DNA from: Melghirimyces thermohalophilus
Lineage (GTDB): Bacteria; Bacillota; Bacilli; Thermoactinomycetales; DSM-45169
Direction of reading: 5' to 3'
NCBI RefSeq assembly: GCF_900102685.1
Contig: NZ_FMZA01000001.1
Location: 178,603-242,602 of the forward strand
Length of the DNA stretch: 64,000 nucleotides
Shown here piece after piece: positions 45,571 to 56,027 of the stretch. Position 1 is the first letter of the stretch, and every line of letters starts with the position of its first letter. The position numbers and the translations under genes were made by a program. Below the pieces are notes generated by a model that was not told where the DNA came from, ran no database searches, and worked only from the letters and a program-made list of their open reading frames with translations.

Positions 45571-46407
45571 ATGGACAGGAAATTGTGGGGGCAGTGTCTG
45601 TCTGAGTTTGTCGGCACTTTTATCCTGATATTTATCGGATGTGGAAGTGTCGCACAGATGGTTCTAAACAATGCGGAATTGAGTCAGTGGGAAATCTCCT
45701 TTGTTTGGGGACTGGCTGTTTCTATGGCCATATATGTAACGGGCGCCGTCTCCAGGACCCATATCAACCCGGCCGTTACGATTACCGTGGCCATGTTGAG
45801 GGGGTTTCCCTGGAAAAATGTGATGCCTTATATCGTCGCTCAGTTGGCCGGTGCTTTTACTGGTGCTGGTTTGGTCTATTGGCTATACCGGGGTGGGTTT
45901 GCCCAGTTTGCCCAGGCGGAAAATATGGTAAGGGGATCGGCGGAGAGTGTGGAGACTGCTGGAATCTTCTCGACTTACCCAGCAGCTTACTTGTCCAACT
46001 TTGATGCCTTTTTGGTGGAGGTTTTTATCACCGCGATTCTCCTGATCGTGATCCTGGCCGTGGTGGATGATAAAAATCCCTCGTTGCCGGATCTGCGTAA
46101 CCTGGGTCCGTTGGTGATCGGGCTGACTGTTGCCATGATCGGAGGTTCTTTTGGTACCTTGACCGGTTTTGCCCTCAACCCGGCCCGGGACTTCGGCCCC
46201 AGGTTGTTCGCCTGGGTGGCGGGGTGGGATTCTATCGCCCTACCTGGTCCCGGTGGATACTTCTGGGTGCCGATTTTGGGTCCGATCATCGGCGGGCTGC
46301 TGGGTGGGGTGATCTACGACAAGCTGGTTCGCCGCTACCTTCAGTCCAAGGATGAGATTCCCGCAGGACAGGCGGGCGAAGGACAAGAGAGAAACTCCGC
46401 AAGCTGA
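45571..46407 (+). CDS. glpF: Glycerol uptake facilitator (aquaglyceroporin)
   Basis: A 278-residue MIP-family channel for passive glycerol entry, with six membrane helices. The two pore motifs are HINPAVT (residues 58-64) and ALNPARDFGPR (NPARD with Asp, the glycerol-facilitator signature). The frame is open upstream to 45445, but ATG 45571 follows GGGGGGATGGT and that region is the leader. It is the first gene of a glpF-glpK unit; glpP and glpD follow. Confidence 0.94.
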   Translation: MDRKLWGQCLSEFVGTFILIFIGCGSVAQMVLNNAELSQWEISFVWGLAVSMAIYVTGAVSRTHINPAVTITVAMLRGFPWKNVMPYIVAQLAGAFTGAGLVYWLYRGGFAQFAQAENMVRGSAESVETAGIFSTYPAAYLSNFDAFLVEVFITAILLIVILAVVDDKNPSLPDLRNLGPLVIGLTVAMIGGSFGTLTGFALNPARDFGPRLFAWVAGWDSIALPGPGGYFWVPILGPIIGGLLGGVIYDKLVRRYLQSKDEIPAGQAGEGQERNSAS

Positions 46408-46450
46408 CAAAGCGTAAAACCGAATGTTTTTCGTTCATGTTAGGGTATAA

Positions 46451-48001
<1,551 letters not shown>

Positions 48002-48057
48002 GGGTTTTTTTCTAGACCGATTAGGTATAAAATAGGGTTAGAAATATAACCGAGCAT

Positions 48058-48124
48058 GGGACCGAGATGAAAAGAGAGTCCCTCACCGGAACCAACTTCA
48101 ACTCCGCCGGTGGGGACTCTTTTT
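48058..48124 (+). promoter_or_regulatory. GlpP-type antitermination leader of glpP-glpD
   Basis: GGGAC at 48058-48062 can pair with GTCCC at 48078-48082, closing the 15-base loop CGAGATGAAAAGAGA. The competing terminator pairs AGAGTCCCTCACCGG (48075-48089) with CCGGTGGGGACTCT (48107-48120), then TTTT. Loop and geometry match the glpF leader. A weak -10 box TATAAA at 48026-48031 could start this transcript; the element also ends glpK. Confidence 0.65.
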
Positions 48125-48152
48125 GCATTTTTTGCGAAGGGAGTCGCTCAAG

Positions 48153-48722
48153 ATGGGTTTTCAAGATGGGGTTCGTAGGCATTCTGTGATTGCTGCCCTG
48201 AAAAATGAGCAAGATATGAAACGGCTGGAGTGTTCCAAGGTGGAGGTATGTTTTCTCCTGTTCGGCGAGATCAACACCCTCCATCAGACCGTCAACCGAA
48301 TTCGCCGCATGGGCAAACAGGTTTATCTGCACGTGGACCTGGCCCAGGGATTCGGGAATGATCGTGCCGCCCTCAAATATATCCGTAAAGAGATTGAGCC
48401 GGACGGGGTGCTTTCCACACGGACGCATTTGATCCGCTTTGCCCGAGAGGAAGGGTTGTTTACCATCCAACGTTTATTTATTCCGGATACCATGTCCGTG
48501 GAAACGGGAAAACACTTATTAAAGCAGTCAAAAGCAGACGCTGTGGAAGTGATGCCAGGCGTCGTTCCTGCATGGGTCTATAAGGAATTGAGGCGCAATC
48601 ACGACATACCTATCGTGGCTGGGGGATTGTTGCACGGGCTCGGGGATATCAAAAGCGCACTTGAAAATGGTGCGGATGCCATTTCCGTCAGCAACGGAGA
48701 AATTTGGGATTTAACTTTTTGA
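48153..48722 (+). CDS. glpP: Glycerol uptake operon antiterminator
   Basis: A 189-residue TIM-barrel-like protein of the GlpP family, which in Bacillus binds glycerol 3-phosphate and prevents termination in glp leaders. Landmarks: VCFLLFGEINTLHQTVNRI, HVDLAQGFGNDRAALKYI and the late VEVMPGVVPAWVYKEL, with PIVAGGLL near the end. The ATG at 48153 follows AGGGAG; an in-frame TTG at 48123 lies in the terminator. Here glpP follows glpK rather than leading the cluster as in B. subtilis, and its own leader carries the matching target. Confidence 0.93.
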   Translation: MGFQDGVRRHSVIAALKNEQDMKRLECSKVEVCFLLFGEINTLHQTVNRIRRMGKQVYLHVDLAQGFGNDRAALKYIRKEIEPDGVLSTRTHLIRFAREEGLFTIQRLFIPDTMSVETGKHLLKQSKADAVEVMPGVVPAWVYKELRRNHDIPIVAGGLLHGLGDIKSALENGADAISVSNGEIWDLTF

Positions 48723-48748
48723 TCATTGGAAGGGGGAGGCAAGAAAAC

Positions 48749-50386
48749 ATGAGCTTTTCTGCTCACGACCGGAAGCGCCTATTGGAAGAGATGCAGGGAG
48801 AAAAACTGGATCTATTGGTGATCGGCGGAGGCATCACCGGGGCAGGGATCGCCTGGGATGCCGTATCCCGCGGTTTGACCGTGGGCCTAGTGGAAAAACA
48901 GGATTACGCCGGTGGAACCAGCAGTCGCTCGACGAAACTGATCCACGGGGGGCTCAGGTATCTCAAACAGTTTGAAATCAATTTGGTTAAAGAGGTGGGA
49001 CGGGAGCGGGCGCTCCTTTACGAACGAGCTCCCCATCTCGTGTTGCCGCGGCCGATGATGCTCCCGATTTATGAAGGGGGAACCTACGGGAGGCTGGCTT
49101 CTTCCGTCGGTCTTTACATCTACGATCGGCTGGCCGGAGTCAAAAAAGAAGAACGGCGGAAGATGTTGTCTCGAGAAGAAACACTGAAAAAAGAGCCTCT
49201 GCTGCGGGAAAGAGGCCTGAAGGGGTCCGGTCTGTATGTGGAGTATCGAACCGATGATGCCCGCTTAACCTTGGAAGTGATGAAGACGGCCGCCTCCATG
49301 GGGGCGAAAACCGTCAACTACGCCCAAGCGGAAACCTTCTTGTACGAAAATGGGCGAGTGGTCGGCGCTTCAGTCAAAGATCGGGTCAGCGGAGACACCT
49401 ATCAAATTCGGGCCCGTGAGGTGGTGAATGCCGCCGGCCCCTGGGTGGATCAGCTTCGCAAGCAGGATGGCTCCCTCTCAGGTAAACGTCTCCACCTGAC
49501 CAAAGGGGTGCACCTGGTTGTCTCAGCGGAACGGTTCCCGGTAAAACAGCCGATTTACTTTGACGTTCCCGACGGTCGGATGGTCTTTGCCATTCCCCGG
49601 GGTCGCGTCACTTATATCGGAACCACGGACACCGATTATGACGGCTCCATCGATACACCAGAAATGACCACTCGAGATCGGGATTATCTGTTGCGGGGAG
49701 TCAACGATGTTTTCCCTGAAGTTAATCTGAAAGCGGAAGATGTGGAGTCCGGCTGGGCAGGCCTTCGCCCCCTGATTCACGAGGAAGGAAAAAGTCCATC
49801 CGAACTTTCCCGTAAAGATGAGATCTTTGATTCCCAGACGGGCCTGATCACCATCGCCGGCGGTAAATTGACCGGCTTCCGCAAAATGGCGGAACGGGTG
49901 GTGGATGTGGTTAACCGGCGTCTGGACAAAGCTGGCGTCCATTCCTTTACCCCTTGCCGAACGGATCAGCTCCCGATCACCGGCGGGGATGACCTGGGTG
50001 GAGACGGATTTGTCCAGTTCAAGGAAAAATGGGTGAAACAACTGAAAGAGGGCGGCTTGACCGAGGAACGAGCCGAAGAATTGGTCCATCTGTATGGTGT
50101 TCATGTGGAAAAAGTCTGGGATCGGGCGGGCCACTCTGAGGATAAGCTGTTGCAAGCCCAGGTGGAATATGCCGTAGAAGAGGAGATGGCGGTCTCCGCC
50201 GTCGATTTCCTGATCCGCCGTACAGGGGACGTCTATTTCCGCCGGGATCGAGCCCTGGGAACGGCACCTGACGTGATCAAAACGATGGGCGAACAGCTAG
50301 GTTGGGACAAGGAGAAAGAAAAAGAAGAGAAGGTAAAACTGGAACAGGAGATGAGCCGTACCCATCCCCAACCGGCTGATCAATAA
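48749..50386 (+). CDS. glpD: Aerobic glycerol-3-phosphate dehydrogenase
   Basis: FAD enzyme that oxidises glycerol 3-phosphate to dihydroxyacetone phosphate and feeds electrons to menaquinone at the membrane. The 545-residue protein has the FAD-binding LLVIGGGITGAGIAWDAV near residue 22, GTSSRSTKLIHGGLRYL, the GWAGLRPL motif near 332, and GGKLTGFRKMA near 370. Start ATG 48749 after GGGGGAGG; the frame opens earlier in the glpP end. It lies 26 bases after glpP and ends at a clear terminator. Confidence 0.96.
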   Translation: MSFSAHDRKRLLEEMQGEKLDLLVIGGGITGAGIAWDAVSRGLTVGLVEKQDYAGGTSSRSTKLIHGGLRYLKQFEINLVKEVGRERALLYERAPHLVLPRPMMLPIYEGGTYGRLASSVGLYIYDRLAGVKKEERRKMLSREETLKKEPLLRERGLKGSGLYVEYRTDDARLTLEVMKTAASMGAKTVNYAQAETFLYENGRVVGASVKDRVSGDTYQIRAREVVNAAGPWVDQLRKQDGSLSGKRLHLTKGVHLVVSAERFPVKQPIYFDVPDGRMVFAIPRGRVTYIGTTDTDYDGSIDTPEMTTRDRDYLLRGVNDVFPEVNLKAEDVESGWAGLRPLIHEEGKSPSELSRKDEIFDSQTGLITIAGGKLTGFRKMAERVVDVVNRRLDKAGVHSFTPCRTDQLPITGGDDLGGDGFVQFKEKWVKQLKEGGLTEERAEELVHLYGVHVEKVWDRAGHSEDKLLQAQVEYAVEEEMAVSAVDFLIRRTGDVYFRRDRALGTAPDVIKTMGEQLGWDKEKEKEEKVKLEQEMSRTHPQPADQ

Positions 50387-50394
50387 ACGAGTAC

Positions 50395-50437
50395 ACAGCT
50401 CCGGAGGGTTTATCCCCTTCGGAGCTGTATTTTTTTA
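50395..50437 (+). terminator. Intrinsic terminator of glpD
   Basis: ACAGCTCCG pairs with CGGAGCTGT around a GAGGG...CCCCTT inner stem, followed by ATTTTTTTAT. Confidence 0.85.
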
Positions 50438-50520
50438 TGGTCCGGGGGACATAGTAAAAACGTGTTGTGGAGCGTGAAATCACGGCAGATCGCAGTTTCC
50501 CCGGAAGGAGAGGATACACA

Positions 50521-51912
50521 TTGGATTTATTTCGAAAAAAAAGCATTGAAGAACTGATCCGTGTCAGCAAACGGGGCCGGGTTCTCAGTAAAGATTTAAC
50601 CGCCTGGGATCTCACCTTGCTGGGAATCGGTGCGGTGATTGGGACAGGCATCTTCGTTTTAACCGGAACCGGTGCGGTGACAGCCGGTCCTGGATTGGTT
50701 CTCTCTTTTGTGATCGCCGGGGTGGCTGCAGCCCTCTCGGCGCTTTCCTACTCCGAATTCGCCTCCATGGTCCCGGTTTCCGGGTCCGTTTATACATACA
50801 CCTACGCCACCCTAGGCGAAATTATCGCCTGGTTGGTCGGGTGGAATCTGATCCTGGAATATTTGTTGGTCACCAGTACGGTATCCGTCGGTTGGTCGGG
50901 ATATTTTCAATCGCTGCTGAAGGGCGTCACCGGTCTCGAACTACCGGCGGCGTTAACAGCAGCGCCGGGTGGAGAGGGGAGCCTCTTCAATCTGCCAGCC
51001 TTCTTGGTCGTGATCTTGATCACGTTTCTTCTGGCCCGGGGGATCACGGAATCGAAACGGGTCAATAATATCATGGTCGTGATCAAGACATTGGTGATCA
51101 TCCTGTTCATCGTTGTAGGAATCAACTATGTCCGTCCGGAAAATTGGCATCCGTTCTTTCCTTTCGGTACAACAGGTGTCTTCAACGCCGGCGCTCTGGT
51201 CTTTTTCGCTTTTGTCGGCTTCGATGCCGTAGCCGCTGCAGCTGAAGAGACCAAAAACCCGGGTCGGGATCTGCCCCGGGGAATCATCTATTCTTTGGGC
51301 ATCTGTACCCTTTTGTACGTGATTGTTTCAGCGGTTATGACCGGGATCGTCCCCTACGCCAAATTTGAAGGAGTCGACCATCCGGTTTCGCTGGCCCTTT
51401 CCTATGCCGGTCTGGATTGGATGGCGGGGATCGTCAATCTCGGAGCGATCCTGGGGATGACCACCGTCATGTTGGTGATGCTTTACGGGCAGACGCGAAT
51501 CTTTTTTTCCATGTCCCGGGACGGATTATTACCCGAATTTTTGTCTTCGGTGCATCCACGGTTTCAGACGCCCTTCGGTGCCACCTGGTTTTTGGGGATT
51601 ATCGCCGCTCTGATCGGCGGCCTTTTGCCCCTTGAACGTTTGGCGGAGCTGGTCAATATCGGGACATTAACCGCTTTTACCTTTGTCTCTGTCGGCGTCT
51701 TGGTCCTTCGGAAAACGGAGCCGGAGCTGAAGCGTCCTTTTAAAGTTCCGTTTACCCCCTGGATTCCCTTGCTGGCGATTTTGATGAACCTGTTTCTCAT
51801 GTCCCGTTTGGATACCATCACCTGGACCGCCTTTCTGATCTGGGTTATCATCGGCGTGTTGATCTACTTCACTTTCTCCCGGCGCCATTCCAATCTCAAC
51901 CAGGAACATTAA
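50521..51912 (+). CDS. APC-family amino acid permease (YfnA/YhdG-like)
   Basis: A 463-residue transporter with about 12 to 14 spans. It opens with SIEELIRVSKRGRVLSKDLT, then GIGAVIGTGIFVLTG, the substrate-binding unwound helix of APC proteins, and later VFFAFVGFDAVAAAAEETKNP, the signature of the cationic amino acid transporter (CAT) subgroup that includes YfnA and YhdG. So a branched-chain, aromatic or cationic substrate is likely, not resolved. TTG 50521 follows GGAAGGAGAGG. It is convergent with the flippase gene. Confidence 0.85.
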   Translation: MDLFRKKSIEELIRVSKRGRVLSKDLTAWDLTLLGIGAVIGTGIFVLTGTGAVTAGPGLVLSFVIAGVAAALSALSYSEFASMVPVSGSVYTYTYATLGEIIAWLVGWNLILEYLLVTSTVSVGWSGYFQSLLKGVTGLELPAALTAAPGGEGSLFNLPAFLVVILITFLLARGITESKRVNNIMVVIKTLVIILFIVVGINYVRPENWHPFFPFGTTGVFNAGALVFFAFVGFDAVAAAAEETKNPGRDLPRGIIYSLGICTLLYVIVSAVMTGIVPYAKFEGVDHPVSLALSYAGLDWMAGIVNLGAILGMTTVMLVMLYGQTRIFFSMSRDGLLPEFLSSVHPRFQTPFGATWFLGIIAALIGGLLPLERLAELVNIGTLTAFTFVSVGVLVLRKTEPELKRPFKVPFTPWIPLLAILMNLFLMSRLDTITWTAFLIWVIIGVLIYFTFSRRHSNLNQEH

Positions 51913-51937
51913 AAACCCCCGGCCGCTTGGGGGGGTC
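51913..51937. terminator. Terminator between convergent permease and flippase genes
   Basis: CCCCCGG...TTGGGGGG stem; the - strand reading ends in TTTTTAATG, giving the better U-tract, so it is stronger for the flippase gene. Confidence 0.55.
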
Positions 51938-51948
51938 TGTGCAATAGA

Positions 51949-53616
51949 TCAGGATGCGATCGATTTTTTTTCGTCATCGGGTATCAGCCGGATTCGTGTT
52001 AACCATTGACTGATTCGGTCGCCCATGGGGAGGAGTCGCAGCTCTTCCGCGCCCACGGTACGTGTCAACAGGAGGGTGACGGCGTAGGTACATGCCCCCA
52101 GGATGATTAATACCAACACCAGGGCTGCATTTAGCAGCCGGTCCATGCCCGGATCGAGAAGCCGGCCCATTCCGTACTGGCCGAGCACCAGTAAAGTGGT
52201 CATGATTGCGACGCAAAAAGCCGGCTTGATAACAAGATCCCGGTAAGGCAGCTTTACTCCTGTCTTCCGGATGACCGAACGAAGATTGAGATAACAGACG
52301 GAACCATAGGCCAAAACCATACTCAGGGCGGAACCGGCGATGCCGAGTATCGGGATGAACAAAAAGTTGCTGATCACTTTGACCACGACTCCGACGCCCA
52401 AGTGGAAAACTGGCAATTTATTGTGCCCCAAACCCTGGAGAATTCCAGAGTTGGTGACGGCCATGGTGCTGAAAATCGTGGAACAAGCTAGGATGGCGAT
52501 CACATGCGCACTGATCTCCACCACGGTCGGAGATTGGTTGTGATACATCATAATCGTGATCGGTTTGGCCAATACCGCCAGACCTGCCGCACATGGCCAC
52601 CCGGAGACCACCGTGAACATCCAGGCTCTGCTCACATTTCGCTCCACCGATTTTGTTTCCTTGCGCTTGACGTGGGCAGCAATCGCGGGCACCAGCGCCA
52701 AGGTGAGGGCTGAGGAAACAGTGGCGATCAGATTGACAAAGGGTTCTCCCCGCCCGTAGATGCCGAACCGTTTTTCCGATTCCAGTAAGGACAAGTCTAA
52801 CCCCCATTGAAGGAGCTGGGGAACGGTTATGGAATCCAAAAGCTGGATCAAGGGCAGTACCAAGCTCCCGATGGAGATCGGTAGAGCAAATTTTAAAATT
52901 TGTGCCGATATAGGAAAAAAACGGTCCCGATGAGCCGCTGCCCGTATGGCGGTGCTTGGGACGGGACGGGATCGGCGGTCGGAGATGATATAGATCCCCA
53001 TCACGATCATACCGGCAACGGCACCGGTCACAGCACCTAAAGTGGCTCCGGCGGCCAAGGTTTCTGTGCTGACTTCCCATTTCGCCATCCAATAGGTGAC
53101 GGCCACCATGGTGGTAACCCTCAAGAATTGCTCTACGACCTGGGAAAGAGCGGTGGGAAGCATCTCTTGATGTCCCTGAAAGTAGCCCCGGTTGGCGGCC
53201 ATCATGGGAACCACCAACAAAGCGAAGGAAAGCACTTTTAAAGAGGCTTCGGTATGGGCGCTGTTCAACATGGCCCGGGAGATAAAACCGGACCCGAAGT
53301 ACAAGAGGCAAAAGCCAATCATCCCCGTTAAGGACAGGATCACGGTGGACACCCGTTGGATCCGCCTTGCCCCTGCATAATCGCCGACAGATAGGCGTTC
53401 AGAAACAAACTTGGATACCGTGATCGGCACCCCGGCTGTAGCCAACATTAGCAAAATGGAGTAGAAAGGAAATGATTGCCTGTAGACTCCCATCGCCTGG
53501 TCGCCGGCGATGTTTTGAAAAGGAATCCAGAACACCAATCCGAGAAACTTGGTAAACAGAGTAGCCAGACTAAGAATAATCGTTCCTTTAACGAGTAGCC
53601 CCGATTTACCGGACAT
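51949..53616 (-). CDS. SpoVB/MurJ-like lipid flippase (MVF/polysaccharide exporter family)
   Basis: A 555-residue protein with about 14 membrane helices in the MOP superfamily. The start GLLVKGTIILSLATLFTKFLG, the FQNIAGDQAMGVYR turn and NRGYFQGHQEM are typical of SpoVB/YtgP/YkvU proteins, which move lipid-linked sugars such as the peptidoglycan precursor lipid II, or spore cortex precursors. Which of these it does cannot be read from sequence. ATG 53616. It diverges from yloC. Confidence 0.85.
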   Translation of the reverse strand: MSGKSGLLVKGTIILSLATLFTKFLGLVFWIPFQNIAGDQAMGVYRQSFPFYSILLMLATAGVPITVSKFVSERLSVGDYAGARRIQRVSTVILSLTGMIGFCLLYFGSGFISRAMLNSAHTEASLKVLSFALLVVPMMAANRGYFQGHQEMLPTALSQVVEQFLRVTTMVAVTYWMAKWEVSTETLAAGATLGAVTGAVAGMIVMGIYIISDRRSRPVPSTAIRAAAHRDRFFPISAQILKFALPISIGSLVLPLIQLLDSITVPQLLQWGLDLSLLESEKRFGIYGRGEPFVNLIATVSSALTLALVPAIAAHVKRKETKSVERNVSRAWMFTVVSGWPCAAGLAVLAKPITIMMYHNQSPTVVEISAHVIAILACSTIFSTMAVTNSGILQGLGHNKLPVFHLGVGVVVKVISNFLFIPILGIAGSALSMVLAYGSVCYLNLRSVIRKTGVKLPYRDLVIKPAFCVAIMTTLLVLGQYGMGRLLDPGMDRLLNAALVLVLIILGACTYAVTLLLTRTVGAEELRLLPMGDRISQWLTRIRLIPDDEKKSIAS

Positions 53617-53746
53617 ATATAAAACAACATCCTTTGATGGAAAGATTTTTGTTCTTATTCTACCAGTTTGTCTGTTCCCCGCCTAGCAGGGTTGTGATGA
53701 AGGCAGCAGGTTTGATTCATATTGATCGGTGAGCCCCCGATGGCCC

Positions 53747-53785
53747 AGTAAAAAGGGTTGGAACACCCGGCCAACCCTTTTTACT
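53747..53785. terminator. Perfect inverted repeat in the divergent promoter region
   Basis: AGTAAAAAGGGTTGG (53747-53761) and its exact complement CCAACCCTTTTTACT (53771-53785) enclose nine bases. It has terminator form on both strands but lies between two divergent genes, not after one. Confidence 0.6.
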
Positions 53786-53813
53786 TGAGGGGGCGGTTCA
53801 AATCCTATAAAAT
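53785..53813 (+). promoter_or_regulatory. Possible promoter of yloC
   Basis: TTGAGG at 53785-53790, a 17-base spacer and TAAAAT at 53808-53813. Transcription would start at about the ATG 53820, implying a leaderless mRNA. Confidence 0.4.
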
Positions 53814-53819
53814 AAACAC

Positions 53820-54713
53820 ATGATGAACGAACATAACATCCGCAGTATGACAGGATATGGTCGGGGCATGTCGGAAGCCGGCGGCATCCGTTTGGTCGCG
53901 GAGATCCGTTCCGTCAACCACCGGTTCTTGGAATGGGCGATTCGGCTGCCCTCCGGTTGGGCTTCGTTGGAAGACCGAGTGAAAAAAACGGTCGCCAGTG
54001 TGGTTCGGCGCGGTCGAATAGATGTCACCGTCCTCCTGGAGGGAAAAGAGGTCGCCGAAAAGAAGCTGACAGTCAATTGGGAAGCGGCCCGCTCCCTTGC
54101 GGATGCTGCCGGCCGATTACAGGAGCAGCTAGGAGTGGAAGGGACCTTTTCCTTGTCTGACCTTTTGCATCATCCCGAGGTGATCCAGGTGGAGGAGACG
54201 AAGCTGGACCCGGAGGAATGGGAGGCCCCCCTCATTCAAGCGGTGGAGGAGGCGACCCATGCCCTGCTGGAAATGAGACAACGGGAAGGCGCCGCGTTGG
54301 CGGAGGATCTCTCCAATCGCATAAAGTTACTGCGCGGGTACGTTAAGGGAATGGCCCAACGTTCTCCACATGTGGTCGCAGAATACCGCAGCCGGTTGGA
54401 GGAGAAGATCCGGGATGTGTTGGACGGTACCGATCCAGACCCTGACCGACTCTTGACAGAAGCGGCGGTCTTTGCGGATAAATCGGATATCCAAGAGGAG
54501 TTAACCCGGATGTCCAGTCATCTGGACCAATTTTCCTCAGCCCTTACTCGACAGGAGCCGGTGGGCAGGCGGCTGGACTTTCTCATCCAGGAAATGAACC
54601 GCGAGATCAACACCATCGGTTCCAAAGCCAATGATGCACGGATTGCCGAGCTTGTAGTTGATTGCAAGAGTGAGCTGGAAAAAATGAGAGAACAAGTGCA
54701 AAATATTGAGTAA
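53820..54713 (+). CDS. yloC: YicC/YloC family endoribonuclease
   Basis: A 297-residue protein of the YicC family, recently recognised as endoribonucleases. Signature SMTGYGRGMSEAGGIRLVAE and NHRFLEWAIRLP at the start, and the conserved end RLDFLIQEMNREINTIGSKAND with Asp/Glu-rich LVVDCKSELEKMREQVQNIE. The normal start of MxxxSMTGYGR requires ATG 53820 or 53823; no ribosome site is visible, so translation may be leaderless. It is the first gene of the yloC-remA-gmk-rpoZ-coaBC-priA-def-fmt-rsmB run, in the B. subtilis order. Confidence 0.93.
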   Translation: MMNEHNIRSMTGYGRGMSEAGGIRLVAEIRSVNHRFLEWAIRLPSGWASLEDRVKKTVASVVRRGRIDVTVLLEGKEVAEKKLTVNWEAARSLADAAGRLQEQLGVEGTFSLSDLLHHPEVIQVEETKLDPEEWEAPLIQAVEEATHALLEMRQREGAALAEDLSNRIKLLRGYVKGMAQRSPHVVAEYRSRLEEKIRDVLDGTDPDPDRLLTEAAVFADKSDIQEELTRMSSHLDQFSSALTRQEPVGRRLDFLIQEMNREINTIGSKANDARIAELVVDCKSELEKMREQVQNIE

Positions 54714-54870
54714 ACAGGTTATAATGAGTTGAATATGGATGTGATGCTCCTTATATGAGTTTGTTTTGATTGAGGGTAGGTAATCTTTTCTGTAGATAAC
54801 CTTTTCCTCAAAAATGAACAGGTCCAAAAGGGGCAGTAACAGACCTAATGGTTTGAGGGGGTACCCCAGG

Positions 54871-55137
54871 TTGAGCATTAAGCTGATCAATATCGGTTTT
54901 GGCAATATTGTATCTGCCAATCGGATTATTTCTATCATCAGTCCCGATTCAGCTCCGATCAAGCGGATCATCCAGGAAGCCAGAGATAGGGGCGTATTGA
55001 TCGATGCTACTTACGGCCGCCGGACTAGGGCGGTCATCATCACAGACAGCGATCATGTGATTCTGTCTGCTGTCCAACCGGAGACAGTGGCCCATCGGCT
55101 GGCAAGCAAAGATTCCTCTGATGAAATGGAAAATTAG
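54871..55137 (+). CDS. remA: Extracellular matrix regulator RemA (DUF370)
   Basis: An 88-residue DNA-binding protein that activates biofilm matrix and osmoprotection genes in B. subtilis. The sequence [20 protein letters not shown] then [15 protein letters not shown] and [20 protein letters not shown] is nearly the family consensus. The start is TTG 54871, following GAGGGGG; an upstream frame to 54814 is not needed. Its place between yloC and gmk matches Bacillus. Confidence 0.95.
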   Translation: MSIKLINIGFGNIVSANRIISIISPDSAPIKRIIQEARDRGVLIDATYGRRTRAVIITDSDHVILSAVQPETVAHRLASKDSSDEMEN

Positions 55138-55149
55138 AAAGGGAGCGTT

Positions 55150-55773
55150 ATGGGTATTCAAAAGAGCGGAAAGGGGCTTTTAATCGTCTTGTCCGGTCCG
55201 TCGGGAGCAGGAAAGGGAACCGTTTGCTCCGCACTCCGGCGGCAGGCGCCTGAGGTGGTGTATTCCGTATCGGCGACTACCCGCCAACCTCGGGAAGGGG
55301 AAGTAGACGGGATCAACTATTTTTTTAAGTCCAAAGAAGAATTCAAGCGGATGATTGAAGAGGGAGAACTCCTGGAGTGGGCCCGGTATGTGGACAACTA
55401 TTACGGCACCCCCCGTCGGTTTGTTGAAGATCGCCTGGCGGAAGGAAAAAATGTGCTGCTGGAAATTGAGGTGCAAGGCGCCCGTCAGGTGAAAGAGCAC
55501 TTTCCGGAAGGGGTGTTCATTTTTCTTCTCCCCCCGTCGATGAAGGAGCTTTATGCCCGGATTCGCGGACGGGGTACGGAGTCGGAGGAAGTGGTGGAAG
55601 ACCGGATGACAGCGGCGCGTAAGGAGCTTGACCAGGTCCACCAGTATGACTACGTCGTGGTCAATGATGAAGTGGCAAAGGCCTGCCAACGCATCCGTTC
55701 CATCATGATGGCGGAACAATCGAGACGGGAACGGATCTTTCGAGAACAACCTGATTGGCTGGAGGGATTTTAA
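55150..55773 (+). CDS. gmk: Guanylate kinase
   Basis: Phosphorylates GMP to GDP with ATP. The 207-residue protein has the P-loop GPSGAGKGT at residues 16-24, the GMP-binding [17 protein letters not shown] and the lid region [18 protein letters not shown] 55150 follows AGAAAGGGAG. It lies 12 bases after remA and three before rpoZ, so all are in one operon. Confidence 0.96.
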   Translation: MGIQKSGKGLLIVLSGPSGAGKGTVCSALRRQAPEVVYSVSATTRQPREGEVDGINYFFKSKEEFKRMIEEGELLEWARYVDNYYGTPRRFVEDRLAEGKNVLLEIEVQGARQVKEHFPEGVFIFLLPPSMKELYARIRGRGTESEEVVEDRMTAARKELDQVHQYDYVVVNDEVAKACQRIRSIMMAEQSRRERIFREQPDWLEGF

Positions 55774-55776
55774 ATT

Positions 55777-55983
55777 ATGCTGCATCCATCGATCGATAAG
55801 TTGATGTCTAAGGCGGACAGCAAGTATACACTGGTCATCTTGGCTGCCAAGAGGGGCCGTCAGCTGCTAAACGGGGCTACTCCCCACCTGGAACCCCGTT
55901 CCAACAAAAACGTGGGAATCGCTCTGGAAGAGATCGCAGAGGGCCACCTGGTTCCACCTGAAGAAGTCGGGCCGAAAAAATAA
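55777..55983 (+). CDS. rpoZ: RNA polymerase omega subunit
   Basis: A 68-residue omega subunit that helps assemble beta-prime. [20 protein letters not shown] and AAKRGRQL, followed by [14 protein letters not shown], are the family core. ATG 55777 is three bases after the gmk stop. A terminator hairpin follows, partly insulating coaBC. Confidence 0.93.
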   Translation: MLHPSIDKLMSKADSKYTLVILAAKRGRQLLNGATPHLEPRSNKNVGIALEEIAEGHLVPPEEVGPKK

Positions 55984-56007
55984 CAACCGCTCGGGTTGTT
56001 ATTTTTT
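55979..56007 (+). terminator. Intrinsic terminator of rpoZ
   Basis: AATAACAACC pairs with GGTTGTTATT around a short loop, then TTTTTG. Confidence 0.8.
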
Positions 56008-56027
56008 GTCGGAAAGGAGGGGGAGAA

